Below are positions 1 through 8,670 of a stretch of 38,126 nucleotides of DNA, piece after piece. The translations under genes were made by a program, and so were the position numbers. The DNA lies in the IMG/VR virus record IMGVR_UViG_3300045918_000228, positions 1 to 38,126 of that record, one strand, 5' to 3'. Numbering within the stretch: the stretch's first letter is position 1; every line of letters starts with the position of its first letter. The notes beneath the pieces were generated by a model, which was given only the letters and a program-made list of their open reading frames with translations, was not told the origin of the DNA and made no database searches. The DNA comes from a virus.

Positions 1-127
1 TAACCCATCAATTTACGGCGGTTCGACTGGAATTACACTACCCGGCCCAGCGCAATACTTCATCGCGGTACAAGGTAACGGAACGGCAGCAGGCGCGATA
101 GCGACTATTGCAGCATCGACATACCTT
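1..127. repeat. Terminal direct repeat, left copy (assembly overlap)
   Basis: Bases 1-127 are identical to 38000-38126. An exact overlap of 127 at both contig ends is a common assembly k-mer size, so this most likely marks a circular or circularly permuted molecule of 37,999 bp rather than a biological terminal repeat. The repeat lies inside an open reading frame that stays open across the join, which supports circularity. Confidence 0.95.
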
Positions 128-235
128 GACGTTATAGGGTCTTCGTTGGATGGCGTGTTTGGCACGTTCCCTGCGACGATTACGCCGCCTGCTACGTTCA
201 CGGCAACCAAAGCGCCAATAGTTTTCGTTTACTAA
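1..235 (+). CDS. 3' part of virion protein gene that crosses the contig ends
   Basis: This is the end of the gene that starts at 37611. Codons begin at base 2 and the TAA stop is 233-235. Joined across the 127-base overlap, the protein has 207 residues. It is rich in Ala, Gly, Thr and Val with alternating small and hydrophobic residues, which looks like a beta-rich virion surface or decoration protein. It is the first gene of the structural operon and lies just after promoter 37551. No family is recognised. The next gene starts one base after this stop, so the two are translationally coupled. Confidence 0.8.
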   Translation, partial: NPSIYGGSTGITLPGPAQYFIAVQGNGTAAGAIATIAASTYLDVIGSSLDGVFGTFPATITPPATFTATKAPIVFVY

Positions 236-236
236 A

Positions 237-629
237 ATGCCCGAAAACATACCACCTGAGTTAATGAAGTTGGTGCAGGGGCAGCAGGGCGCGCAGCAAC
301 CGCCGCGCACTTCGCCAATGTCCATGCCGCAACAGAACGAAGGCGAAAAACAAGGCGCGTTGCCAAAAGTGATTATGGCAATGAAAGTTTTGGAAAGCAC
401 GTTGCACATACTCGGCGCGGATACCGACGAAGGGCAGGCGGTTTTATCCGCCCTCAAGATACTGGGTTCCAAGTTTGGAGAAAAAAGCCGCGAAAAAGGC
501 GGCGACATGATCTCAAGCGAATTAGCTAATCTGGTTTCAGGATTGCCGCAGGGCGCTCGCGGAAACGTTGCGCCGCCACAACAACCGCAACAAGGAATGC
601 AACCCGGCGCTCAACCGCCACAAATGTAA
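237..629 (+). CDS. Small Q/P-rich structural-operon protein
   Basis: 130 residues. The ATG follows the previous stop by one base. Residues 1-40 are rich in Gln, Pro and Met, the middle (about 40-100) is predicted helical with the segment ALPKVIMAMKVLESTLHILG, and the C-terminus is again Gln/Pro rich. Its place between a virion surface protein and the scaffold/capsid genes suggests a head-assembly role, but no family is recognised. Confidence 0.75.
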   Translation: MPENIPPELMKLVQGQQGAQQPPRTSPMSMPQQNEGEKQGALPKVIMAMKVLESTLHILGADTDEGQAVLSALKILGSKFGEKSREKGGDMISSELANLVSGLPQGARGNVAPPQQPQQGMQPGAQPPQM

Positions 630-641
630 AAGGAGTTTCAA

Positions 642-839
642 ATGTCGAACGATATTTTCAAGCCTACCGCACCTAGCGCACGTCACCCGCTGGAAACAAA
701 GAAGGTGCATGGCAAGATTCACAATCCGCCACGCATGATGGAGATGGGCGGCGCGTCCAGTCTGCACGCTGCCGGTGGGCCGCATAAGAGCGCTATGCCT
801 GCAATCCGCAAGCCTGGCGACACTGGCCGCACGTTTTAA
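642..839 (+). CDS. Small structural-operon protein of unknown function
   Basis: 65 residues, preceded by a good ribosome binding site (AAGGAG, 7 bases before the ATG). Basic, low in large hydrophobics, with many Pro, Gly, His and Lys, so probably extended rather than globular. It lies 12 bases after the previous gene and 17 before the next. Possibly a minor head protein; this is inferred from position only. Confidence 0.7.
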   Translation: MSNDIFKPTAPSARHPLETKKVHGKIHNPPRMMEMGGASSLHAAGGPHKSAMPAIRKPGDTGRTF

Positions 840-856
840 TCTAGGAGGGCTGAACT

Positions 857-1381
857 ATGTCAAACGTAAGCTTGGAAGGTATGACCCCAGATCAGATAAC
901 TGAATTGGCAATGTCGGCAAAGGGAATGCTGGACAACCCGGCTACCCGTATGCAGGCTTTGGCGCTGCACAAACAGAACAGACCGGATGTAATCATCCCG
1001 GAACTGGATTTGCCAGTTCAGTTCAATACCGCGCTCGCAGAAGAACGCTCTAAGCGCGAGGCGATTGAACAGCGCATGATCGAGGCCGATGTTCGGCGCG
1101 ACATTGAAGGAAAGCGCGCCGCTATGGTGGCAAAAGGCGTTCCGGCAGACAAGGTTCATGAAGTCGAGGCCATGATGCTTGAAAATAGCATTGGCAGTCA
1201 CGAATATGCCGCAAAAGCGTACTTGATGCAGCAAAAAATGGCTGTACCTACCGCGCCTGACTTGGCAAATAGGTATCGCGGTCAGTCGATGCCAGCAATC
1301 GACACAAAAGAATTTGGTGGAAGCGTGAAAAATTGGGCAAAAGCTCAAGCCATGCAGGTGTACCAAGGATTTCAGCGTTAA
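857..1381 (+). CDS. Probable capsid scaffold protein
   Basis: 174 residues with AGGAGGG upstream of the ATG. The protein is charged and strongly helical; residues 60-110 (AEERSKREAIEQRMIEADVR and following) look like a coiled coil. Size, charge pattern and position directly before the major capsid gene are typical of podovirus scaffold proteins, which guide procapsid assembly and leave before DNA packaging. The assignment rests on context and composition, not on a recognised signature. Confidence 0.6.
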   Translation: MSNVSLEGMTPDQITELAMSAKGMLDNPATRMQALALHKQNRPDVIIPELDLPVQFNTALAEERSKREAIEQRMIEADVRRDIEGKRAAMVAKGVPADKVHEVEAMMLENSIGSHEYAAKAYLMQQKMAVPTAPDLANRYRGQSMPAIDTKEFGGSVKNWAKAQAMQVYQGFQR

Positions 1382-1426
1382 ATTGTAATTAGGACGGGCT
1401 GTTTTAATTTTTAAGGAATAATAATC

Positions 1427-2446
1427 ATGGCAACCGCAATTTTAGGCAGTGGAGTAATGCCTGCTGCTGGTGGAATAGCACAGCAACTCACAGATATGAC
1501 ACGTCCCGGATTCATCCCGGCCTTGATTGACCAAACAAGCCAGTCAACCCCATCGTTTGCCATGTTGTTTGCGAACAACCAGTCATTCGGCGGCGGTGCT
1601 TCTCAGATCAACGTTCCGGCTCAGTTTGGTGACATGGTTCAAACCCAAGCATCCGACTATTCTGGCGTGTTCACCCTTCCGAACGACATTCAGGCAATCC
1701 AGAATGCCACGTTCAACGGAAAGATGACGATTACCCCCATCCCAATGTTCGGGGTGGAAGCAATCATACAAGACGGTTACGCGATTATCGACCTAATGGC
1801 TGCGCGCATGAACAGCGCAGGCAATAACTTCTCAAAGTTCGGGCAGACGGCGCTGTATAACAACGCATCTGACACAACCCGCATGATCGGCTTCCCTGCT
1901 GCAATCGACAACGGCACAAACGCAGTTACCTACGGCGGTATCAACCGCAATAGCCAGGCAGCGTGGCAGTCGTACTATCGCTCAGTACCAAACAACACCA
2001 ACCTTACCCGCATGGAGTGCATGAAGCACATCATGAACGTGGTTCAGCAGTCAGGCGGCGAAAAGCCAACATGCTGCTTCGTTGGCGTTGGTACTTGGCT
2101 GTCTCTGGCATCAGATTTCGTTGGCCAGGAAACGTATCAAGTCACACCCGGTAACTCGTTCGACAAGGCAGGTGACGGCCCCCGCTCAGGCTTTGAAGCC
2201 GTCAAGGTTGCCGGTATCCCGATTTTCTGCGACATTAGCTGTGCAAATGGCGATATGTGGATCATCAACAGCAACTACCTGAACCTGTATATCCACGAAA
2301 AACTTTCGTTCGCTATGCACCCGTTCGAGAGTATGTGGTCAAGCGGTCAACTTGGCTATATTGGCGGCATTGTCAACATGATGGAACTGGTCAACGCCAA
2401 GCCGTCAAGTTGCGGTCATGTCACTAACTTGAATTCACTGTCGTAA
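1427..2446 (+). CDS. Major capsid protein
   Basis: 339 residues, ribosome binding site TTAAGGA. The size, the position after the scaffold candidate and before head-tail joining genes, and the mixed sequence with many Asn, Gly and aromatic residues (for example TSQSTPSFAMLFANNQSFGG near the N-terminus) fit a phage major capsid protein, probably of HK97 fold. It would form the icosahedral shell. The stop is followed by GAGGAGAAG leading to the next gene, so the two are co-expressed. I cannot name a close relative. Confidence 0.75.
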   Translation: MATAILGSGVMPAAGGIAQQLTDMTRPGFIPALIDQTSQSTPSFAMLFANNQSFGGGASQINVPAQFGDMVQTQASDYSGVFTLPNDIQAIQNATFNGKMTITPIPMFGVEAIIQDGYAIIDLMAARMNSAGNNFSKFGQTALYNNASDTTRMIGFPAAIDNGTNAVTYGGINRNSQAAWQSYYRSVPNNTNLTRMECMKHIMNVVQQSGGEKPTCCFVGVGTWLSLASDFVGQETYQVTPGNSFDKAGDGPRSGFEAVKVAGIPIFCDISCANGDMWIINSNYLNLYIHEKLSFAMHPFESMWSSGQLGYIGGIVNMMELVNAKPSSCGHVTNLNSLS

Positions 2447-2459
2447 GAGGAGAAGAAAA

Positions 2460-3575
2460 ATGGCACGTATCGGCACAGCAACACCCAAGACGATGGCTCA
2501 AGCTGGTCAGGCGATTGTCCTGAGAAGCGGAGAAGCGCAGGTTATTCCCGGCGGTGAATGGATGATTAATTCCGGGATTTATTCCACGTTGCAATATTAT
2601 GATCCTGTTCCTGGAATATGGCGCAACTACAAAACCAATATGGCTGACGGTACTAAGTACATATCGTCAGATGGTTCAAACTACCGCCTTTTCAACCAAA
2701 CCGGCACGGTTGTCGCTGGTATTGTAACGAACGGCGGAACAGCCAACGCAGCTAAAAATGGCGTGTGGCCTGCAGCAACATCGAACGCCACCACTGGCGT
2801 TACCGTAACCACTACCGCTGGCTCTCTTGCCCCTGCCGGTACGCAACTCTTTAACGCGATTGTTGGCGGAGCCATTAGCGCGACCGTAACCATCAGCGCT
2901 GGCGGAGCGAACTACACTCTTCCGCCTATCGTTCAATTCGGCAACCCAGCGCCCGGCGGACTGGTTGCAACCGGATATGCTGTACTTACATCCGGTGCTG
3001 TTTCAAGCATCGTAGTCACCAATCAAGGCGCTGGATACCCTTCCGCTACCACCGTTTCATTGGTTGCTCAAGCTGGTGACATTGGTGCCGGTGCTGCCGC
3101 AACATGTATTCTGGATACCGCGCAGTCAGGTAAGCTTGTTGCCGTTACTTTGGCGAACAATGCCGGTGGCTATGCTGCCGTCCCAACACTGACCGTTGCT
3201 GGCCTGGCTGGTTCTCCCGCTGTCACCGCTGTGATGGCCTTGAGCGTAGTTACCGCGCCGACTGTCAGTTCAGCATCCGGTGGTGCAAACGGCTACCAGT
3301 TGCAATCGGTGGCTGGATTGTGCGCTGCTACTAATACCACGACAAACCCTGAGTACACTATCAATATGGTGGGCATCAGGAATGCAATATACGCATATGG
3401 AACTTCTGCCACGTTCGCCACGCAAGTAATTCTTGACGGCGGCATCAGCCAGATCGACTCTGCCAACCTTGGCGTGTTCTCTCTGGCTGCCACTGGCACA
3501 ACTCCTGCGGCGACTACATTTGCATCAGGAACGTCTGGCGGACAGAACGACGCAAGCTGGATACTTCCTCTTTAA
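2460..3575 (+). CDS. Virion protein with G/Y-rich beta repeats
   Basis: 371 residues, start supported by GAGGAG 6 bases upstream. From about residue 130 to 275 there are repeats of the pattern G-x-NY-x3-P-x-V: SAGGANYTLPPIVQFG, NQGAGYPSATTVSLV and NNAGGYAAVPTLTVAG, separated by Gly/Ala/Thr stretches. The same pattern appears inside the next two large genes (4065-4946 and 4950-7190). Such repeats are found in head-decoration and fibre-like proteins; here the gene follows the capsid gene, so a capsid decoration or head fibre role is likely. There are few charged residues. Confidence 0.7.
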   Translation: MARIGTATPKTMAQAGQAIVLRSGEAQVIPGGEWMINSGIYSTLQYYDPVPGIWRNYKTNMADGTKYISSDGSNYRLFNQTGTVVAGIVTNGGTANAAKNGVWPAATSNATTGVTVTTTAGSLAPAGTQLFNAIVGGAISATVTISAGGANYTLPPIVQFGNPAPGGLVATGYAVLTSGAVSSIVVTNQGAGYPSATTVSLVAQAGDIGAGAAATCILDTAQSGKLVAVTLANNAGGYAAVPTLTVAGLAGSPAVTAVMALSVVTAPTVSSASGGANGYQLQSVAGLCAATNTTTNPEYTINMVGIRNAIYAYGTSATFATQVILDGGISQIDSANLGVFSLAATGTTPAATTFASGTSGGQNDASWILPL

Positions 3576-3595
3576 TTCATAGCAGGGCTGACGAC

Positions 3596-4060
3596 ATGAC
3601 ATTTTTGAGCGTAACAAACAACGGGGCAGAATCGTTCTCTTGCAAGTATGACGGGATTCTATTTGAATTTCCGGCTGGCGAGAGTACGCCGTGCCCGATT
3701 GCAGCGGCACAGTTCATATTCGGCTTAGGCAGGTCAGACAAGCAGGAAGTGATGGCGCGGCATGGCTGGATAACCCATTCCACTCAGGTAGCAGACGGTC
3801 AGGCAAAACTAAATTCATTTTCTTTTGAAACACACAAAGAACCTGAAGAAGATTTGCCGCCACTCATTATCGACGAGCTTGAGAAGGCAAGGCAAACACC
3901 AACAGAAGACGAGGAAGTGATGTATTTTTCTACGTCGAAAACCGAGCAACGATCAGCCCCGTTGCTAACGGAAGCGGATTCTGAAACAAGTTCTGACGGG
4001 CTTGCGGATGAATCTGTGACCGCCACTTCGGGCAAGATCATCAAGAAACAAGGGGTGTAA
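3596..4060 (+). CDS. Hypothetical structural-operon protein
   Basis: 154 residues. The N-terminal half (about 1-75) looks like a small globular beta domain (FLSVTNNGAESFSCKYDGIL). From about residue 80 the protein is acidic and low-complexity, rich in Glu, Thr and Ser, and probably unstructured. Phage head-closure genes often have this size and place, but I do not recognise the family. Confidence 0.65.
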   Translation: MTFLSVTNNGAESFSCKYDGILFEFPAGESTPCPIAAAQFIFGLGRSDKQEVMARHGWITHSTQVADGQAKLNSFSFETHKEPEEDLPPLIIDELEKARQTPTEDEEVMYFSTSKTEQRSAPLLTEADSETSSDGLADESVTATSGKIIKKQGV

Positions 4061-4064
4061 CTTT

Positions 4065-4946
4065 GTGCCTACCCTTGCCACTTACACCCAACAAACACGG
4101 CGCTTGCTACACGATGCGACCGGACAGTATTACGGGACTTCGCAAGACCCAAACGAACTGACCGACTACATCAATGCAGCGCGCAATCGCCTTGTGCGCG
4201 ACACTGGCTGTTACCGTGCTCTTCAAATCGCCCCAATTACCGCCGGTCAAGAGGCGTACAGCTTCAACACTGGCGGCGTTACGGGTGTACAGGTACTAAC
4301 CAGCAACAGCCTTTTCGCAACCACTCCAAACGTAGTTTTCACGCCTGCCGTTGGCGACGTAGGCACGGGCGCGTCTGGCACGGCGATAATGTCCGGCACG
4401 GCACCGAACCTCACCCTTGTTTCAGTTAAAATGACCTCGGCTGGGTCGAATTACTCGCTACCGCCAACCGTCTCATTCACCGGAGCAGGAACCGCAACCG
4501 GAACCGCTGGAATAATAGCATTCGGCACATTCGACATTTTGAACGTCACGCTGCAATGGGGAAATGTGCGCGCCGGACTGGACTACGCACCATTCACCAA
4601 ATTCAACCGCGACATTCGCGGCTTAATGCAGTACACGCAGCGCCCGACAACGTGGTCAAAGTACGGACAAAATACTGTCTATCTCGGCCCCGTGCCAGAT
4701 CAGATGTACCTTGTTGAGTTCGATACCGTAATGCTGCCACCCGCGCTGGTAAATCAGACTGACGTTGACGCTATCCTGCCGCAATACACTGACCCGATAC
4801 CGTTCTATGCGGCATTCCTTGCCAAGTACAAGGAAGGCGACATGGACGAGGCAGCGAGACTCAAGGAAGAGTACAGGCTTCAAGCGTTGCAAGCTATAGG
4901 TTCCTCGTTCACACGGACTATTCCAAGCCAGTATTCAGCGGGGTAA
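4065..4946 (+). CDS. Head-tail adaptor protein
   Basis: 293 residues with a GTG start, preceded by AGGGGTG. The N-terminus (TLATYTQQTRRLLHDATG, then ELTDYINAARNRLVRDTGCY) matches the helical adaptor proteins that bind under the portal of podoviruses. Residues 90-160 are a beta insertion containing the G-x-NY-x3-PPTV pattern also seen in the two neighbouring large genes; the adaptor fold resumes at about 170 (NVTLQWGNVRAG). The C-terminal part is helical and charged. The adaptor assignment comes from N-terminal pattern and position; the insertion is unusual. Confidence 0.7.
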   Translation: MPTLATYTQQTRRLLHDATGQYYGTSQDPNELTDYINAARNRLVRDTGCYRALQIAPITAGQEAYSFNTGGVTGVQVLTSNSLFATTPNVVFTPAVGDVGTGASGTAIMSGTAPNLTLVSVKMTSAGSNYSLPPTVSFTGAGTATGTAGIIAFGTFDILNVTLQWGNVRAGLDYAPFTKFNRDIRGLMQYTQRPTTWSKYGQNTVYLGPVPDQMYLVEFDTVMLPPALVNQTDVDAILPQYTDPIPFYAAFLAKYKEGDMDEAARLKEEYRLQALQAIGSSFTRTIPSQYSAG

Positions 4947-4949
4947 GTC

Positions 4950-7190
4950 ATGGCGACCGCCCCTAAGCCGCAACAACAGAAAAGCGCCGAAGAAAAGAAG
5001 TTAGACCACTCTTTTTTTGATTACGGCGGCGTGAATACGCAGGCCGACAGAAAATCAATCAAGGATAACGAATTCGCATGGCTGGAAAACGTCATGCCGA
5101 TTGGCCATGGTAATCTGCGATCCATACCCTTTCAGTCTGTTGGACTTCTTGCTTCCACGCTTCCAAACTGCTACTACATGGCAGAAGGGAATATCAGCAA
5201 CGTCGATTACATGATGATGTTCTGCGCGGACGGCTCTGCATATCAAGTCAATCTCACTAGTTATGCTGTCACGACCATCGGCGCGGCAGGGACGTTCTCT
5301 GCCAGCGGCGCCGCCATGTCGCAATGGAAGAACGAGCGCATTGTCATCGCTGACCCAACGAAAGGTTTTTTCGATTGGGACGGAGTCACTCTGACGACCT
5401 ACAAAGGGACGGTCGCTTCTGCCGTAGTCAACACGCAGGGCATGAACTACACGGCATCGCCGACGATTACTCAGACAGGCGGTTCACCGACGACACCAGC
5501 AACCTTCACGGCTACGTTGTTGGCGAACTTGTTAACCCAAGTTGCAGCGGGTACGGGTTACGCTGTTGGCGACCTGCTGACGCTTGCTGGCGGCACATTC
5601 ACAGCAGCGGCGACATTGAGCGTTTCGGCTATTACCGCTGGCGGCGTAATTTCTGGATTAAACCTGATTTCTGGAGGAGTTTACACTGTCGCTCCGGCGA
5701 ATCCTGTGTCCGTAACTGGCGGTCACGGCACTGGCGCGACATTCACAATTAACTTCGGTATCGGCGCGGTCAAGGTGGCTACTCCGGGAGTAGGTTACAA
5801 CTCTACCGGCCCGACATTGAGTGTAACGAACGGCGGCGCGGCGTTCACCGGCACGATTACCGGCACTAACTCGCTGGCTGTAACCAGTGTGACGGGCGGC
5901 CAGATAATCGTTGGCCAGAACGTCTACAACGGCGCTGGAACGCTGCTTTGCACGATCACGGCGGGGACAGCTTCACCGTATACCGTCAGCACAGCGACAA
6001 ATGTCGGCCCGATAGCCATGACCACCGGCGGGGTGAGCGCGGCTCTGTCTGCGGTCATGGCTATCAACACGGGCGGCACGACCATCGAAGTTTATGCCGG
6101 GCGCGTCTGGATGGGCAATAATCGCACCGTGGTATTCACCGCCCCGAACACCTACAACGATTTCAACCCGGTAAATTTGGGCGGCTCGTTCATTATGACT
6201 GACAGCACGTTGCGTTCCGTCATCGAAAGTCTGTATTCGGCAAACAATTACCTCTACGTCATCGGCGGCGAGTCGATAAACATCATCAGCAATGTGACGG
6301 TCACTAGCCCGACCTACAACACGACAACAGGCGCTATCACTGCGCCAGGCACCACAATCTTCTCGAACACGAACCTGACAAGCTCAGTCGGCACGAAGAT
6401 GGGTAATTCCGTGGTGTCGTTCTTCCGCACTCTTTCTTTTGTTAACGATTACGGTGTACAGGGAATTACTGGGTCAACACCACAGAAAATCTCAGATGAA
6501 CTTGATGGAATTTTTCCGAATATTGACTTCACCACATCACCCAGCGGCGGGACATGCGTAATTCACAACATAATCTGTTTGTGCTTTTTGGTGCAGTACG
6601 TTGATCCTGTTACAGGATTACGCCCACTGTTGTTGGTGTTCTTTGGTGGTAAGTGGTTCTTTGCATCTCAGGGCGCTGGCTTGAAGTTTATCGCTACCGC
6701 CTCCCCCAATCCTGACTCGCCAAGCATGTATGGGACTGACGGTTTTCAGCTTTACAAGTTGTATTCTGACTCCATAAACAGCATTACCCAGACGATCAAG
6801 TCAAAGCTCTGGAACATGGGCACGTCACTGACCGTAAAGCAAGTATACAAGATAGGCATCGAGACGCTGACCGTGCCGACTATCTCAAGTTTGGCGCAAG
6901 GCACGATAGATGTATCGGTGGACACAGAGATAACGAATCAAGCGTACTCATTCAGCAATTCCAGCGTGTTACAGTTCTCGAACAACCAGCAAGGAAATAT
7001 AAATTTCATCAATAATTCCGGCGGCGGGTTGAACTTTATTGTCTACGGCTACAAGTTCATTCGCTCTGACGCTACAGGGTTCGGGAATTATCTTGGTCTG
7101 ACGATCACATCAAGCTCTCCGGGGATAATCTATAACTCAATGCACTTGCAGTACGAATTGCGTACTCCGTGGGCTGGTACTCCTTGGTAA
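4950..7190 (+). CDS. Tail nozzle / DNA-stabilisation-like protein
   Basis: 746 residues, starting three bases after the adaptor stop. The N-terminal region (FFDYGGVNTQADRKSIKDNE, then WLENVMPIGHGNLRSIPF) is typical of podovirus tail-hub or nozzle proteins, the P22 gp10 or tail tubular B type, which close the head and extend the tail channel. Residues about 145-370 carry several G-x-NY / G-x-GY-x3-PT modules that interrupt the presumed beta-propeller; from about 375 (TIEVYAGRVWMGNNRTVVFT) nozzle-like sequence resumes. The assignment is by pattern and synteny. Confidence 0.7.
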   Translation: MATAPKPQQQKSAEEKKLDHSFFDYGGVNTQADRKSIKDNEFAWLENVMPIGHGNLRSIPFQSVGLLASTLPNCYYMAEGNISNVDYMMMFCADGSAYQVNLTSYAVTTIGAAGTFSASGAAMSQWKNERIVIADPTKGFFDWDGVTLTTYKGTVASAVVNTQGMNYTASPTITQTGGSPTTPATFTATLLANLLTQVAAGTGYAVGDLLTLAGGTFTAAATLSVSAITAGGVISGLNLISGGVYTVAPANPVSVTGGHGTGATFTINFGIGAVKVATPGVGYNSTGPTLSVTNGGAAFTGTITGTNSLAVTSVTGGQIIVGQNVYNGAGTLLCTITAGTASPYTVSTATNVGPIAMTTGGVSAALSAVMAINTGGTTIEVYAGRVWMGNNRTVVFTAPNTYNDFNPVNLGGSFIMTDSTLRSVIESLYSANNYLYVIGGESINIISNVTVTSPTYNTTTGAITAPGTTIFSNTNLTSSVGTKMGNSVVSFFRTLSFVNDYGVQGITGSTPQKISDELDGIFPNIDFTTSPSGGTCVIHNIICLCFLVQYVDPVTGLRPLLLVFFGGKWFFASQGAGLKFIATASPNPDSPSMYGTDGFQLYKLYSDSINSITQTIKSKLWNMGTSLTVKQVYKIGIETLTVPTISSLAQGTIDVSVDTEITNQAYSFSNSSVLQFSNNQQGNINFINNSGGGLNFIVYGYKFIRSDATGFGNYLGLTITSSSPGIIYNSMHLQYELRTPWAGTPW

Positions 7191-7196
7191 TGAGAC

Positions 7197-7535
7197 ATGA
7201 CAGACTTGAGCATATTCACCAATAATCCGATTGAAGACAAGGGGTCCATGCAGGACTTCTTGCTGGCGAACTCGCTGGCACATAACCAGATTGCAACCGC
7301 AATGCAACAGCGCGGGTTGGCTGTAATATCATACCCGTTGACGAACATTGATAGTGCGATCAATTGGTTGTCAGATCACACTCAGATTCATGAAAACGAG
7401 TTCGCGCAACTTGGCCTTGTCGGGTTACCGAATTTGGAGGATGTGGACTTTGATGAGCAGCAGCAGTATCATGATTGGCAAGAGCTACACGCAGCGGTTC
7501 ATCAGGCGGTCAGCACAGCACTTGGGCTAGTTTAG
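7197..7535 (+). CDS. Hypothetical tail-region protein
   Basis: 112 residues, mostly helical, with an acidic Gln/His-rich C-terminal part (LEDVDFDEQQQYHDWQELHA). It lies 6 bases after the nozzle gene and 10 before the next gene, so it belongs to the tail operon. No family recognised; a small tail or ejection accessory factor is possible. Confidence 0.65.
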   Translation: MTDLSIFTNNPIEDKGSMQDFLLANSLAHNQIATAMQQRGLAVISYPLTNIDSAINWLSDHTQIHENEFAQLGLVGLPNLEDVDFDEQQQYHDWQELHAAVHQAVSTALGLV

Positions 7536-7545
7536 GAGAGGTATT

Positions 7546-8670
7546 ATGAGCTTTTGGGATAATCCATTAAAAGGCATTGGTAATTTCGTATCAGATCCAC
7601 TCCACTCTGGATTGGTTACCGCAGCGCGCGACGCAGTTGAAGTTGGCGCCGCGGACTTTGGGAATACGTTCATTCCAGGTTCAAGCTTACTGACCGATAA
7701 ACTTATCAGCAAAAACGCTCAAAAGTTTCAGAATTCAACTATCGGCAAATTGGGGCAGGTTGGGTCGTCTATTTATGGCGCATTCAATAGTCCGCTTTTT
7801 GCTAAAGGAGTACCCGCAACCGCTGGATCAAGCATAGCAGGAGTTAGTACAGCAGGAACAATGGGCGCCTCCACTGCTGAAAGTGAAGCAATGGCCGCTA
7901 AGTTGGCAGCAATGGGAAGTTCAGCCGGTAGTGCGGCATCAGAAATGGGCGCTAGTACGGCGGCGACAACAGGGGCGGCGACCGGCGCTTCATCAATGGG
8001 AAGTTCAGCAGGTAGCGCGGCATCAGAAATGGCGGCTAGTGCAGCCCCAATTACCGAGGCGTCTTCCGTGCCGGGTCTTAACAACGCTTTAGGAAACGCC
8101 AACCCTAGCGTCCTGAGCGCAACCGCAGACTTAGCAAGCGCAGCAACCGCAGGAATGTCAACCGCCCAGAAGATCGCACTCGGAATGAGCGCGGTAAACA
8201 CGGTTGGTCAATTGGTTGGAGTAGGTCAGAAGACTGTCAACACAGACCCATACGGAACCGGCGCGGCGGCGGGTGCCACGTCAACATCCTTGCTGCAAAA
8301 ATTCAACAGTGGTCAGATCATGCCGTCCGACCAGGCCGGTATTGCCCAATATCAAGATCAGGCCACGGCAGCGATAAGGGACTACTACCAGAAGGCCGGG
8401 CTTGGCGACAGTTCAATGGCGCAACAGGCAATAGCTCAGGTGGGCGTACAGGCAAACCAGATGAGACAGGCCGCGCTGAACAACATGTACTCACAGGCCA
8501 TGTCTGCGGCTGACGTGTCAGGTCAGTACGCCACGGCAGCGGTTCAGCAGGCGGTCAGCCAGAATCAGCTGTTGATGACCGCGCAATCGAGTTTTACCAA
8601 CTTGATGATGCAATACGCGATGGATTCAGGTGGGCAGAAAGAGACTAAAGGAACAGGGGCTACAGCATGA
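7546..8670 (+). CDS. Ala/Ser/Gly-rich internal virion protein
   Basis: 374 residues, ribosome binding site AGGAGAGG. The first 100 residues contain SFWDNPLKGIGNFVSDPL; residues 105-190 are low-complexity Ala, Ser and Gly with two near copies of MGSSAGSAASEM, reflecting a 46-base DNA duplication (7911-7956 and 7995-8040). The C-terminal part is helical and Gln/Ala rich (AIAQVGVQANQMRQAALNNM). Small-residue helices of this type occur in podovirus ejection proteins, which leave the capsid and form a conduit across the envelope. It overlaps the next gene by 4 bases (ATGA). Confidence 0.65.
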   Translation: MSFWDNPLKGIGNFVSDPLHSGLVTAARDAVEVGAADFGNTFIPGSSLLTDKLISKNAQKFQNSTIGKLGQVGSSIYGAFNSPLFAKGVPATAGSSIAGVSTAGTMGASTAESEAMAAKLAAMGSSAGSAASEMGASTAATTGAATGASSMGSSAGSAASEMAASAAPITEASSVPGLNNALGNANPSVLSATADLASAATAGMSTAQKIALGMSAVNTVGQLVGVGQKTVNTDPYGTGAAAGATSTSLLQKFNSGQIMPSDQAGIAQYQDQATAAIRDYYQKAGLGDSSMAQQAIAQVGVQANQMRQAALNNMYSQAMSAADVSGQYATAAVQQAVSQNQLLMTAQSSFTNLMMQYAMDSGGQKETKGTGATA

